DNA of 64,000 nucleotides from Zizania palustris (taxonomy: Eukaryota > Streptophyta > Magnoliopsida > Poales > Poaceae): assembly GCA_019279435.1 (NCBI GenBank), contig JAAALK010000289.1, positions 86,211,023 through 86,275,022 of the forward strand, read 5' to 3'. How positions within the stretch are numbered: the stretch's first letter is position 1; each line of letters opens with the position of its first letter. Shown here in pieces: positions 48,488 to 60,782 of this stretch. The translations under genes were made by a program, and so were the position numbers. Under the pieces are notes generated by a model. That model did not search any database. It was not told the DNA's origin and worked only from the letters and a program-made list of their open reading frames with translations.

Positions 48488-51400
48488 TCACAAAATGTCA
48501 TAAGAGTGACAAACACCAAGTTCCCCACACAAGTAGGAAAAACGAGAAGCATCGAGGGGTTTTGTGAAAATATCGGCTAGCTGGTGTTGGTATCAACATA
48601 TTGAAGTTCAATATCACCCCTCTCATTATGATCTCTGAGAAAATGATATCGCACATCAATGTGTTCAGTTCTGGAATGCTGAACCGGGTTGTTTGCAATA
48701 CAAATAGCACTAGTGTTATCACAGAAAAGTGGAACACTCTTATAATCTAACCCGAAATCCCGCAGAGTGGAAATCATCCACAAAATCTGAGAGCAACAGC
48801 TAGCTGCAGCAACATATTCGGCCTCAGCCGTCGATTGTGCAACACTAGACTGTTTGCGGGAAGACCAACAAACCAGCGAAGTACCCAGAAAATGACAAGT
48901 ACCGGAGGTACTTTTCCTATCAATCCTACACCCAGCAAAATCCGCATCGGAATAACCTCGAAGACATAAAGAGGAAGACGCAGAATACCAAATGCCAAAT
49001 TCGAGGGTATGTTTGAGATACCTGAGAATGCGCTTTACCGCTTAGCATTGCGAAGCTCGTGGTGAAGCCTGAAAATGAGCGCACAGACACACTGCAAAGT
49101 GTATGTCCGGCCTCGTAGCAGCCAAGTAGAGGAGGGAGTCGATCATGCTTCGGAACTCCTTCTAGTCTACGGCTTCTCCATCCTCGTTAGGATCCAATGC
49201 TATCAAAGTAGCCATCAGAGTAGCGAGGGGCTTCGCATCAACCATGTCGAACTTCTTGAGCAGGTCCTTGGTGTACTTCGTCTGGTAGACGAATGTACCT
49301 TGTTTGCTTTGCTTGATTTGCAAACCAAGGAAAAAGGTGAGTTCGCCCATCATGGACATCTCGAACTCCCTGCTCATGGCATCTGCAAACTCGGCAACCA
49401 AAGCATGAGAAGAGCCACCAAAGATGATATCATCCACATAAATCTGAGTTAGGAGAAAATCTTTGCCATGCTTGAGAGTGAACAAAGTTTTATCAACATA
49501 TCCCATCAAATACGCCCGCTCAAGCAGAAAAGACTTAAGTCTACCATACCATGCCCGAGGGGCCTGCTTGAGTCCATAAAGAGCCTTATGAAGTTTAAGG
49601 ACTTTATGTGGGTATTTGGGGTTTTCAAAGCTAGGGGGTTGTTTTACATAAACATCTTCGCCTATGAAGCCATTAAGAAAAACACTTTTGACATCCATTT
49701 GATAGAGTTTGAATCCCCGGGATGTCGCAAAGGCAAGCAAAATCCTAATGGCTTCTAGACGCGCAATAGGTGCAAAAGTTTCAGTAAAATCAATACCTTC
49801 TAATTGAGAATAACCCTGAGCTACAAGTCTAGCCTTGTTTCTAACTACAGTCCCATCCTCCCCTTGTTTGTTTTGAAAATCCATTTAGTTCCAATGAAAT
49901 GAACATTTGGTGAAGGATCAACTAAAGTCCAGACTTGGTTTCTCTCAAAATTTTCAAGTTCTTCATGCATGGCATTGATCCAACTAGAATCAAAAGTGCA
50001 TGACTAACATCTAAGGGCTCAAAAGAAGCAACAAAAGCGGAATCAATGAAATGAGCATGAGAACATGTTACCCTTTGATTAAGCTCACCAATGATCTGCT
50101 CGGGAGGGTGCATCCTTTGAACATGATGTGGAGCCTCGCGGCGGGATGCAGTCTCCCCCTCAACTTGTGCGTTGGAGTGGTCCAAGATGACCAATGTTGA
50201 GGTAGTTGCTTCGGGACCTTGTGCCGAAGTGGTCGAAGCGGGGTCGGCTTCGGGGGTTGAAGTCGAGGGTAGTAGGGGTTTATCTTCGAACTCTCCGAGA
50301 TCTTCTTCTTCGAAGATGGTCTGCTCCATGTCGTGTTCATTTGCCTGTTCAAAAATAGAACTAATAGAGGGGGTTGATTCATCAAAGGTCACATCACATG
50401 ACTCGATGACAGTGTTAGTTTCCAAATTATAAACACGATAAGAATGACCATGTGTAGTGTAACCCAAAAAGATCCCGTCAGAAGAACGCGACTCAAATTT
50501 ATCCAAATTTCCACGTTTTAGGATAAAGCAACGACAACCAAAAACTCAAAGATAAGTAACTTTGGGCTGTCTCCCAAAACGTAGCTCATAAGAAGTTAAA
50601 TTTAAAATTGAGCGCAAGAAGATTCGGTTTGATATGTAACATGCATTGTTCATGGCCTCAGGCCAGAATTTTCTTGGAGTCCTGTGCTCATCGAGCATCG
50701 TCCTAGCCATCTCAACCAAAGTGTGGTTCTTTCTCTCAACAACACAGTTTTGTTGAGGAACTCACGGAGCAGAGAATTGATGTTCTATGCCATGCTCCAT
50801 GCAAAAGTCAACAAAGAGACTGTTTTTGAACTCAGTGCCATTATCACTTCGAATGAATTTCAATGCACCAGGGAGTTCAGTAAACAGCCTCAAAGTCAAG
50901 CTCCGAAAGTGTGAAAACACTTCATCCTTGCTGGCAAGAAAGAAGACCCAAGAGTAGCGAGAGAAATCGTCGACAATGACTAACACATACCACTTGCCGC
51001 CTAAAGAACTAACCCGAGAGGGACCTACAGTGTCCATGTGGAGAAGTTCTCCGGGTTGTTCAGTCATCACCGTGTTGACTGGCGAGTGCGAAGCGGCAAT
51101 CATTTTTCCATGGCCGACAAGGAGCGCAAACTAAATTCTTCTCAAACTTGAGCTTGACAATCCTCGAATCAGACCTAGGGCACTCAGATGAGCAAGCAAT
51201 TCAAAGCTCATATGCCCCAGTATCCTATGCCACTTCCAAAGCTTAGAAGTAGAATGTGCAACAAGACAATGAGAAGAACCAGATGACTCAGAAAAATCTG
51301 CTCCAAAAACTCTCCCAACTCTAAAGATCTTACAAACCATTACGCCATCAGAATTGAGTACTTGTGAAGTATCACGATGGAATTGCACTTCGAAGCCCTC

Positions 51401-52003
51401 ATCAAGCAATTGAGATATAGAAAGCAAATTGTATCCCAAATTTTCAACCAAAGCAACATCTTTGAGAGTGAAATTTGACTTGATTCTTACCACACCTTTA
51501 CCTTTCACTCTACTCCTTCTATTGTTGCCGAAGGTGATATGTTCCTTTTGCTTGGTTGTGGTGAGGCTGGAGAACCAAGCTGCATCTCCGGTCATGTGGC
51601 GCGAACAATCGGAGTTCATGATTCACGTGCCCTCCAAGTCTCGGTCCGGCGCCTACATATGATAAGAAAATCTCGATCGCTCAGTGCTGGGGTGAGTGAA
51701 TATACGACGAGGCATCCAGCACTGAGTGATACGAGTAGTAGGCACAGTAAAAATAGACTGTCCACGCATAGGATAATCAGAATGATGCAAAGTGCGAGAT
51801 CTACCTACAAGCAGTGACCCAAATGCATGACGAGGTCTCCTATTCTGTCGAGGTACAAATCTACTCGCCCGGGGTCTACCACCATATGGAACATGGTGAA
51901 CACCTCGAGGAGCAAAACCTCTCCAAGAAGTACGAGGAGCCTCAAAAGCAGGACGTGAGTACAACTCAGACTCCTGCATACCTCGAGATGGGTAATGCAT
52001 GTC
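48488..52003 (-). pseudogene. pol of unit I5, dead
   Basis: Shared stops, pre-integrase frameshift and N-S-D protease site are present. Private or near-private indels: a base gained near 51113 just before the integrase core, a base lost near 49990, a base lost near 49871 at the start of RT (shared with I6), and a base lost near 48590 that truncates RNase H after the ELQYVDT motif. The YVDD of RT is intact. Confidence 0.87.
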
Positions 52004-54117
52004 CTAGAAACTCATCGCTTGAGAGCGTCGCTCATCCTTGATGCGACGAAAACAGAACCCAACCAGATGACCCACCCGCTGACAGTAGGAACAATGAAAA
52101 ACTCTCATAGGATCACTCTCATGGGTCATAGAAGCAACTCTCACAGGCTCCTTGGGCTTCTGCTGAGTGGTTTTCTTGGGAGGAATTTTCTTTGTAGGAG
52201 GAGTGGTTTTATTTGGAGTTCGGGTGGGCTTTTTGGCTGATGGAGTGTCTAACAGAGCTCTCTCTTTCTCTAAGGTAGTGGGTAAGGTAAAAACAGTTTT
52301 GTTTACACTGTCTGAAGGAATCCTCTCAAAACCCAATCCTAGAGCTAACCCTGCTCTGTCAGCACACATCTTGGTTTTGGCCAAGAGCAAGTCCATCCTA
52401 CCCTTTCCGTCAGTGAATTTGTTAACCACAGAAAGAAGGTATTCATTTTTAGTCATGAGGTTTTCAGCTCGCTCTCTAACAGTGCCTAGATGGTCCTTAA
52501 GGGTTATGCAATTGTCACACACAGGTTGCACATCCTTAGAACTACCGGCCCTCTCCAATCTAGCCTCTAAATAATGAACATGCTTATCATGTAAATCAAT
52601 GCTCTCATGTAATAAAGAACAGTTCATGCATTTATTTCTATCATGAGAACTAGAATCAACCATCAAAAGGTGCTTCTGTGCAGTCTCAAGCTCAGAAAGA
52701 GTTTGAGCATGCACAGAACGCAACTGAGCAAGCTCACCCATGACAACAGTGCAAGATTCACATTCAGCATCATTAATCCTAGACTTAAGCATGGCATAAT
52801 CAGTAGAAACATATTCTATCCTAAGTCTAAGGTCTTTTCTATCTCTAGCGGCTTTCACAAGTAACCTATCCTGACCAAGAACTACTTCATTCAGTTCATC
52901 TATTTTAATTGAAAGCTGGTCATAGGATAGAGGTACCTCAGATGAGTCAAGCTCATCGCCGCTGTGATCGCTATCGGCCATGAAGCAAAGGACGGTGAAA
53001 TCTCGTCCCTTCTTTCCTTCTTTTCTTCCTTCCTTGGGGACTTCTCCTCCTCATCAGAGCTCGACTCCTTAGTTGAGGAAGTGTCGATGTCACTGAGAGC
53101 AGCAACAAAGGCTTTGGAAGCAGCTTTGGCTACCCTCTTAGCCATCTTGTCGCACTTGCCCTTCACAAAAGGTTTCCTCTCCTTTTTGTGGTATCTGGGG
53201 CGCTCACTCTCATCTCTCTTCTTGAGTTTTGGGCAATTGGCCTTGATGTGAGAAGTGTCGCCACACTCAAAACAACCACTAAAATCACCTCTCCTCTGAT
53301 CCCGTCTCTCATGGTGAAAACGGGTGAACCTTCTAGCAATGAGAGCAAGCTCATCATCATCCAGAGTATCCACCTGCTCCTTAGTGATGGAGACCAGGGA
53401 GGATAAGGAAAAACCATCTTCAAGAACACAAGTGCCTAATGTGCTTGGTTCTGCAGTGGTGCCACGGCTAGTGTTAGAAACTAGTGCCAATGGCTGTGGT
53501 AAAGAGTTCCTATGCACTGCAAGAGAAGCCTTAGCAATATCTGTGGACTTCAGCTTGCTGAAGAGCTCATCACAGGTCAATGTGTCATAACCTGCGGACT
53601 CCGCAATGCTGGATATCTTCACTTCCCATATGCTACGATCAAGAGCATAGAGAAGCTTGATAGCCCTGTCATGATCATTGTAAGCAAGCGTCCCGTTGGA
53701 CCACAAGTTACTCACTATCGCATCAAAGCGAGAAAACATGGCATCTATAGATTCACTAGGTGCCTGCACAAATAGCTGATACTGTTGATTGTATGTGCTT
53801 TGGCGCCTGGCCTTAATCTGTTTAGAGCCCTCATGAAAAATAGTGAGTATAGTCCAAATCTCCCTAGCTGTCCTAAGGTGCTACACCCTATCAAACTCAC
53901 TTCTACTCAAACTAATGAACATTATATTTCTTGCCTTGGAGTTGGCATTATACTGATCCTTCTCTGTTTGAGAGGTGCAAGTTTCAGTGATGGAGTATTG
54001 TGAGTCCACAATCTCCCAAATTGCATTTCCTTGGATTAGCAAGTAAACCTCCATGCGCACCTTCCAGTATGCAAAGTCCGTCCCATCGAATAGAAGAATT
54101 TTACTAACTCTGTCCAT
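52004..54117 (-). pseudogene. gag of unit I5, broken
   Basis: It has the same early TAG as I4 (53881-53883) and other I4 variants (ccttagttgagg, catcttcaagaac). A one-base loss near 53014 shifts the frame in the Lys/Glu-rich linker. The C-terminal part from 52981 to 52004 (coiled coil, Lys/Thr/Pro segment, second zinc knuckle) is open. Confidence 0.87.
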
Positions 54118-54168
54118 ATCGCCAACAGATCACAAAACCGGTTAAGGTCAACTGGTGATCTTAACCTA

Positions 54169-54179
54169 CTTTGATACCA
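54169..54179 (-). promoter_or_regulatory. Altered primer binding site of unit I5
   Basis: The minus strand reads TGGTATCAAAG, with one G to A change from TGGTATCAGAG. Confidence 0.75.
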
Positions 54180-54181
54180 AT

Positions 54182-56145
54182 TGTTGGACCGGAAACAGCG
54201 ACCGGAGGGGGGGTGAATGGGAGCTTTTAAAATTTCAGACTAAGAAACATCTTTCTGTTTTAATTCTGTCTTCTGCGGAACAGGCTTCGAACACACCCTT
54301 CGAAGTTCTGGTTCGGAGGTATTTCTTAGCTCCGAAACAAGGCTTCGCAAGGAGCAAAAGTTCGAAGACTTCGCTCCACTTACAACACGAAACTTCAGCT
54401 TTGCTAAGTCAGTGCAGGCTCCGCACACTGGGTGCCTTCGAGCAGACTTCGCACTTCATGCTTCGCAAGAGCAGACTTCTCTCTGAAGACTTTGACCAAA
54501 TACTCAGCGCTAGCAACTGGTACTAGGCTTCGTACTTCGAAGGTCTAAATGCACACAGAACACACTTCACTGAGGACTTCGACAAGGGAAGAAAACGGGC
54601 TTTGATTCAACCCAAGGACACTGCTTCGCTAGTAACCAGAGAGGTCTAGCCTCCAGTTTACACAGAGCGAACAGACACTGAAAGACACACACTTTACACG
54701 AATAGACCTCTCACACACTTCTCCAGAAGAGATCCAGTGCACAAACTCAACCCAGAAGAGGATGGTGCACAGAGAAATCAAAACATGCAGTGCAAAGTAG
54801 GCATACAAGTTCAAACAATAAATGAAAACAGAATCAAAGTTTCATTGCTAGCACAAGAGCTCAAAAATGTCCGCTCAAAGTGTTACTATGGCCTAGGCTA
54901 GCCTCCACTATTTATAGGCACTATTCAGCCCTATGAATAGACTACTTTACCCCTAGGGTTTACACTGGTTTTGTCTCATCAGAACAGGGGGGTACAATTG
55001 GTAGTCTACTTTATTTGGAGGCTTCTTTTGTCAGCTTCGCAGAGGAGACAACATCAGCTTTTGCAGAGTAGACACGGTCAGCCTTGCAGTCTTGGAGTCT
55101 TCTAAAGCCCCCCTTCGCACACGAGGGGTGCAGTAGCTTCGGTGAGAAGCCTTGAGCCTGACGGCCTTCGCTTCACTGAAGTCAGCCTTCGATACAGTGA
55201 CGGTTTTGAGCCGAAGCCGTCAAAGCCCTTGGGCCTTCGCACCAACACCTCTGGAGTGGACCACCACGGCTTCGCAGCTTCTCCCAGCTCGTACTCCCTC
55301 AGTCCGTGTACCAAAGCCATGCATGACCAAAGTACCTCAAGTCAGCCACACTCCGAAGCCCACACCTTTGGAGTACCACCCTTTGAAGTCCCTCCCTCGT
55401 CCAAGGCCTCCGCATGAAGCATTCCATGAGCACTTCGTCGCAGTGTCTCTCCCCGAGCACACTCCTCGATGAACCTCACCCGGACCATGCCTTCGATGCA
55501 CCTCGACTTCTGAGACCTTCGTCGGGTATACCTTCGAGTGTCTCCCTCCGGAGCACACTTCGAACACCTTGCCTCATTGCTGAGGACTTTGTCCACCATA
55601 CTCCGAAGTCACTCTATTCAGAGTACCCTTCGAAGTGCCTCGCCTCCGAGGACTTCATCTCAGAGTACCTTCACCTGGAGCCATGCTCCGTGCTCTCTAC
55701 CTTCGTCTGGTGCACCTCGACCCGAGGTCCGACCTCGACCCCTTCGTATCCTTCGTGACCGAGCTCCCCGCTCGCCTAGCATCAAGCCTCCTGCTTGACC
55801 CACGTTCACTTGCTGTGAACCATCCGTCGCATCTGAAGTCACCTGCGCACCACAGACAAACAAACAAGTGTATCCAATACCCCGGAGACCTCTCCGGGTA
55901 AACAACCTTCGGCACACACTCCGGTGTACCGCCCAAAGTACCGAGACCTTCGGTACGACCCAGTCATCGTGTACCGTCGGACCCCTCCGACAGGCACACT
56001 CCGCTGCAACAGCTGCAGCAGCTAGAACCCACCGAACCCTTCGGTGAAGCAACCTCCGAACCCCTTCGGAGGGACCTCTTCGAATTAGAGGATAAAATCT
56101 GTCAATCACTCATCACAGACTCCGAAACCAACCCTTGGTTTCTCA
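54182..56145 (-). repeat. LTR6 of the D array (1,964 bp)
   Basis: Near twin of LTR5, sharing its private variants (about 54569, 54620, 55250, 55381 and 55661). TATA box at 54909-54918. Confidence 0.92.
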
Positions 56146-57266
56146 ATCTCCCCCTTGATGAGTGCATTGACAACCAAACTAAAGTTCAAGAAAATTTGAA
56201 AAATTTCAACACACAAGTGACCATAAAAACTCAGAAATGAGCCAAATCATGTCACTTGACAAAAGAATTTTCCTCCCCCTTTTTCAAAAGAGTAAAAGCC
56301 CCTTCGGTAAATCTTCCCTTTGCAAGATAAAAACTCCCCCTGAGTTATTTCACCCCCTTGCTGCAGAGAACTCAAAAATTTCTCCCCCTTTGGCAATGCA
56401 GGCATCAAGGAGCATTTGAAAGCTTCGAAATGGGCAGAATTGCAAAGACATATAAAGAAAAAATATGCCAATTTAATACCAATTTTCATGTGCTCAACTA
56501 TTTTTAACATTCTCTAAAAACATGATGACCGCATGTGATTTTATCATTTTGAAATAAAAGCATCACAACTCAATCACGGTAATCGGACAAGTAAAAACAA
56601 GGACTCTGCAAAGCTAGTCAATTTTTACTCTACAAATACATGTCCAGTTCAAGTGGAGCATGGAAAGCAAGCTTGATGAACAATGAATTTTTGTTATCTT
56701 TTCATAATGCCAGAGGTTATTTGTTTGTCTACCTTATACTTTCCAATCAAGCCAAGACTAGGCACGAAAGCCATCAGAAGCTTAAGGCAGTGATTTTGAC
56801 ATACACTACACTATCTCAGTTCAGACCAATGTGCAATGGTAAGCAGTCTAGAATAGAGTAGTGCGACAAACAAACCCACCTGGATCTTTTCGCTTATAGC
56901 AAGCAAATCATGGATTTTTGGATTTTTAATTAAGTGACCAAATTGTTTAGCACTTGATGAATATCCATGAGTAAGTAATACAATTTTTCAAGTTGCAATG
57001 CTTTGCATCCAGAGAAAAAGGAGTCTTGCTATCAAGCAGATAAAAGATAGCTAAAGCAGTCCTGCCTAAACATGCTAGTTTCAAGACTAAGCAGTGAGCA
57101 TGATTTGATTTGGAAAGAAAAATCATGCATAAAATATTTCAGACATATTAAATAGAGCTGAGCTGAAATGATTACATGAATTAAAACTAGGCATATAAGT
57201 GCAAAAGATATAAATGCAATTTCACGCACAATAAGCATATGCAAGACAATCAAAATCTGCTTCCCC
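56146..57266 (-). other. Polypurine tracts and non-coding 3' region of unit I6
   Basis: Same tracts and the I5-type variants. No gene. Confidence 0.7.
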
Positions 57267-60200
57267 TCACAAAATGTCATAAGAGTGACAAACACCAAGT
57301 TCCCCACACAAGTAGGAAAAACGAGAAGCATCGAGGGGTTTTGTGAAAATATCGGCTAGCTGGTGTTGGGTATCAACATATTGAAGTTCAATATCACCCC
57401 TCTCATTATGATCTCTGAGAAAATGATATCGCACATCAATGTGTTCAGTTCTGGAATGCTGAACCGGGTTGTTTGCAATACAAATAGCACTAGTGTTATC
57501 ACAGAAAAGTGGAACACTCTTATAATCTAACCCGAAATCCCGCAGAGTGGAAATCATCCACAAAATCTGAGAGCAACAGCTAGCTGCAACAACATATTCG
57601 GCCTCAGCCATCGATTGTGCAACACTAGACTGTTTGCGGGAAGACCAACAAACCAGCGAAGTACCCAGAAATGACAAGTACCGGAGGTACTTTTCCTATC
57701 AATCCTACACCCAGCAAAATCCGCATCGGAATAACCTCGAAGACATAAAGAGGAAGACGCAGAATACCAAATGCCAAATTCGAGGGTATGTTTGAGATAC
57801 CTGAGAATGTGCTTTACCGCTTAGCATTGCGAAGCTCATGGTGAAGCCTGAAAATGAGCGCACAGACACACTGCAAAGTGTATGTCCGGCCTCGTAGCAG
57901 CCAAGTAGAGGAGGGAGTCGATCATGCTTCGGAACTCCTTCTAGTCTACGGCTTCTCCATCCTCGTTAGGATCCAATGCTATCAAAGTAGCCATCAGAGT
58001 AGCGAGGGGCTTCGCATCAACCATGTCGAACTTCTTGAGCAGGTCCTTGGTGTACTTCGTCTGGTAGACGAATGTACCTTGTTTGCTTTGCTTGATTTGC
58101 AAACCAAGGAAAAAGGTGAGTTCGCCCATCATGGACATCTCGAACTCCCTGCTCATGGCATCTGCAAACTCGGCAACCAAAGCATGAGAAGAGCCACCAA
58201 AGATGATATCATCCACATAAATCTGAGTTAGGAGAAAATCTTTGCCATGCTTGAGAGTGAACAAAGTTTTATCAACATATCCCATCAAATACGCCCGCTC
58301 AAGCAGAAAAGACTTAAGTCTACCATACCATGCCCGAGGGGCCTGCTTGAGTCCATAAAGAGCCTTATGAAGTTTAAGGACTTTATGTGGGTATTTGGGG
58401 TTTTCAAAGCTAGGGGGTTGTTTTACATAAACATCTTCGCCTATGAAGCCATTAAGAAAAACACTTTTGACATCCATTTGATAGAGTTTGAATCCCCGGG
58501 ATGTCGCAAAGGCAAGCAAAATCCTAATGGCTTCTAGACGCGCAATAAGTGCAAAAGTTTCAGTAAAATCAATACCTTCTAATTGAGAATAACCCTGAGC
58601 TACAAGTCTAGCCTTGTTTCTAACTACAGTCCCATCCTCCCCTTGTTTGTTTTGAAAATCCATTTAGTTCCAATGAAATGAACATTTGGTGAAGGATCAA
58701 CTAAAGTCCAGACTTGGTTTCTCTCAAAATTTTCAAGTTCTTCATGCATGGCATTGATCCAACTAGAATCAAAAAGTGCATGACTAACATCTAAGGGCTC
58801 AAAAGAAGCAACAAAAGCGGAATCAATGAAATGAGCATGAGAACATGTTACCCTTTGATTAAGCTCACCAATGATCTGCTCGGGAGGGTGCATCCTTTGA
58901 ACATGATGTGGAGCCTCGCGGCGGGATGCAGTCTCCCCCTCAACTTGTGCGTTGGAGTGGTCCAAGATGACCAATGTTGAGGTAGTTGCTTCGGGACCTT
59001 GTGCCGAAGTGGTCGAAGCGGGGTCGGCTTTGGGGGTTGAAGTCGAGGGTAGTAGGGGTTTATCTTCGAACTCTCCGAGATCTTCTTCTTCGAAGATGGT
59101 CTGCTCCATGTCGTGTTCATTTGCCTGTTCAAAAATAGAACTAATAGAGGGGGTTGATTCATCAAAGGTCACATCACATGACTCGATGACAGTGTTAGTT
59201 TCCAAATTATAAACACGATAAGAATGACCATGTGTAGTGTAACCCAAAAAGATCCCGTCAGAAGAACGCGACTCAAATTTATCCAAATTTCCACGTTTTA
59301 GGATAAAGCAACGACAACCAAAAACTCAAAGATAAGTAACTTTGGGCTGTCTCCCAAAACGTAGCTCATAAGAAGTTAAATTTAAAATTGAGCGCAAGAA
59401 GATTCGGTTTGATATGTAACATGCATTGTTCATGGCCTCAGGCCAGAATTTTCTTGGAGTCCTGTGCTCATCGAGCATCGTCCTAGCCATCTCAACCAAA
59501 GTGTGGTTCTTTCTCTCAACAACACAGTTTTGTTGAGGAACTCACGGAGCAGAGAATTGATGTTCTATGCCATGCTCCATGCAAAAGTCAACAAAGAGAC
59601 TGTTTTTGAACTCAGTGCCATTATCACTTCGAATGAATTTCAATGCACCAGGGAGTTCAGTAAACAGCCTCAAAGTCAAGCTCCGAAAGTGTGAAAACAC
59701 TTCATCCTTGCTGGCAAGAAAGAAGACCCAAGAGTAGCGAGAGAAATCGTCGACAATGACTAACACATACCACTTGCCGCCTAAAGAACTAACCCTAGAG
59801 GGACCTACAGTGTCCATGTGGAGAAGTTCTCCGGGTTGTTCAGTCATCACCGTGTTGACTGGCGAGTGCGAAGCGGCAATCATTTTTCCATGCCGACAAG
59901 GAGCGCAAACTAAATTCTTCTCAAACTTGAGCTTGACAATCCTCGAATCAGACCTAGGGCACTCAGATGAGCAAGCAATTCAAAGCTCATATGCCCCAGT
60001 ATCCTATGCCACTTCCAAAGCTTAGAAGTAGAATGTGCAACAAGACAATGAGAAGAACCAGATGACTCAGAAAAATCTGCTCCAAAAACTCTCCCAACTC
60101 TAAAGATCTTACAAACCATTACGCCATCAGAATTGAGTACTTGTGAAGTATCACGATGGAATTGCACTTCGAAGCCCTCATCAAGCAATTGAGATATAGA

Positions 60201-60782
60201 AAGCAAATTGTATCCCAAATTTTCAACCAAAGCAACATCTTTGAGAGTGAAATTTGACTTGATTCTTACCACACCTTTACCTTTCACTCTACTCCTTCTA
60301 TTGTTGCCGAAGGTGATATGTTCCTTTTGCTTGGTTGTGGTGAGGCTAGAGAACCAAGCTGCATCTCCGGTCATGTGGCGCGAACAATCGGAGTTCATGA
60401 TTCACGTGCCCTCCAAGTCTCGGTCCGGCGCCTACATATGATAAGAAAATCTCGATCGCTCAGTGCTGGGGTGAGTGAATATACGACGAGGCATCCAGCA
60501 CTGAGTGATACGAGTAGTAGGCACAGTAAAAATAGACTGTCCACGCACAGGATAATCAGAATGATGCAAAGTGCGAGATCTACCTACAAGCAGTGACCCA
60601 AATGCATGACGAGGTCTCCTATTCTGTCGAGGTACAAATCTACTCGCCCGGGGTCTACCACCATATGGAACATGGTGAACACCTCGAGGAGCAAAACCTC
60701 TCCAAGAAGTACGAGGAGCCTCAAAAGTAGGACGTGAGTACAACTCAGACTCCTGCATACCTCGAGATGGGTAATGCATGTC
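57267..60782 (-). pseudogene. pol of unit I6, dead
   Basis: All family-wide lesions are present. Private or near-private changes: a lost base near 58651 at the start of RT (shared with I5), a lost base near 57669 in RNase H, and Pro to Leu before the RT motif (ETFALIARLEA). The protease to pre-integrase stretch is open for 162 codons (60398 to 59910) but with N-S-D at the active site. YVDD is kept. Confidence 0.88.
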
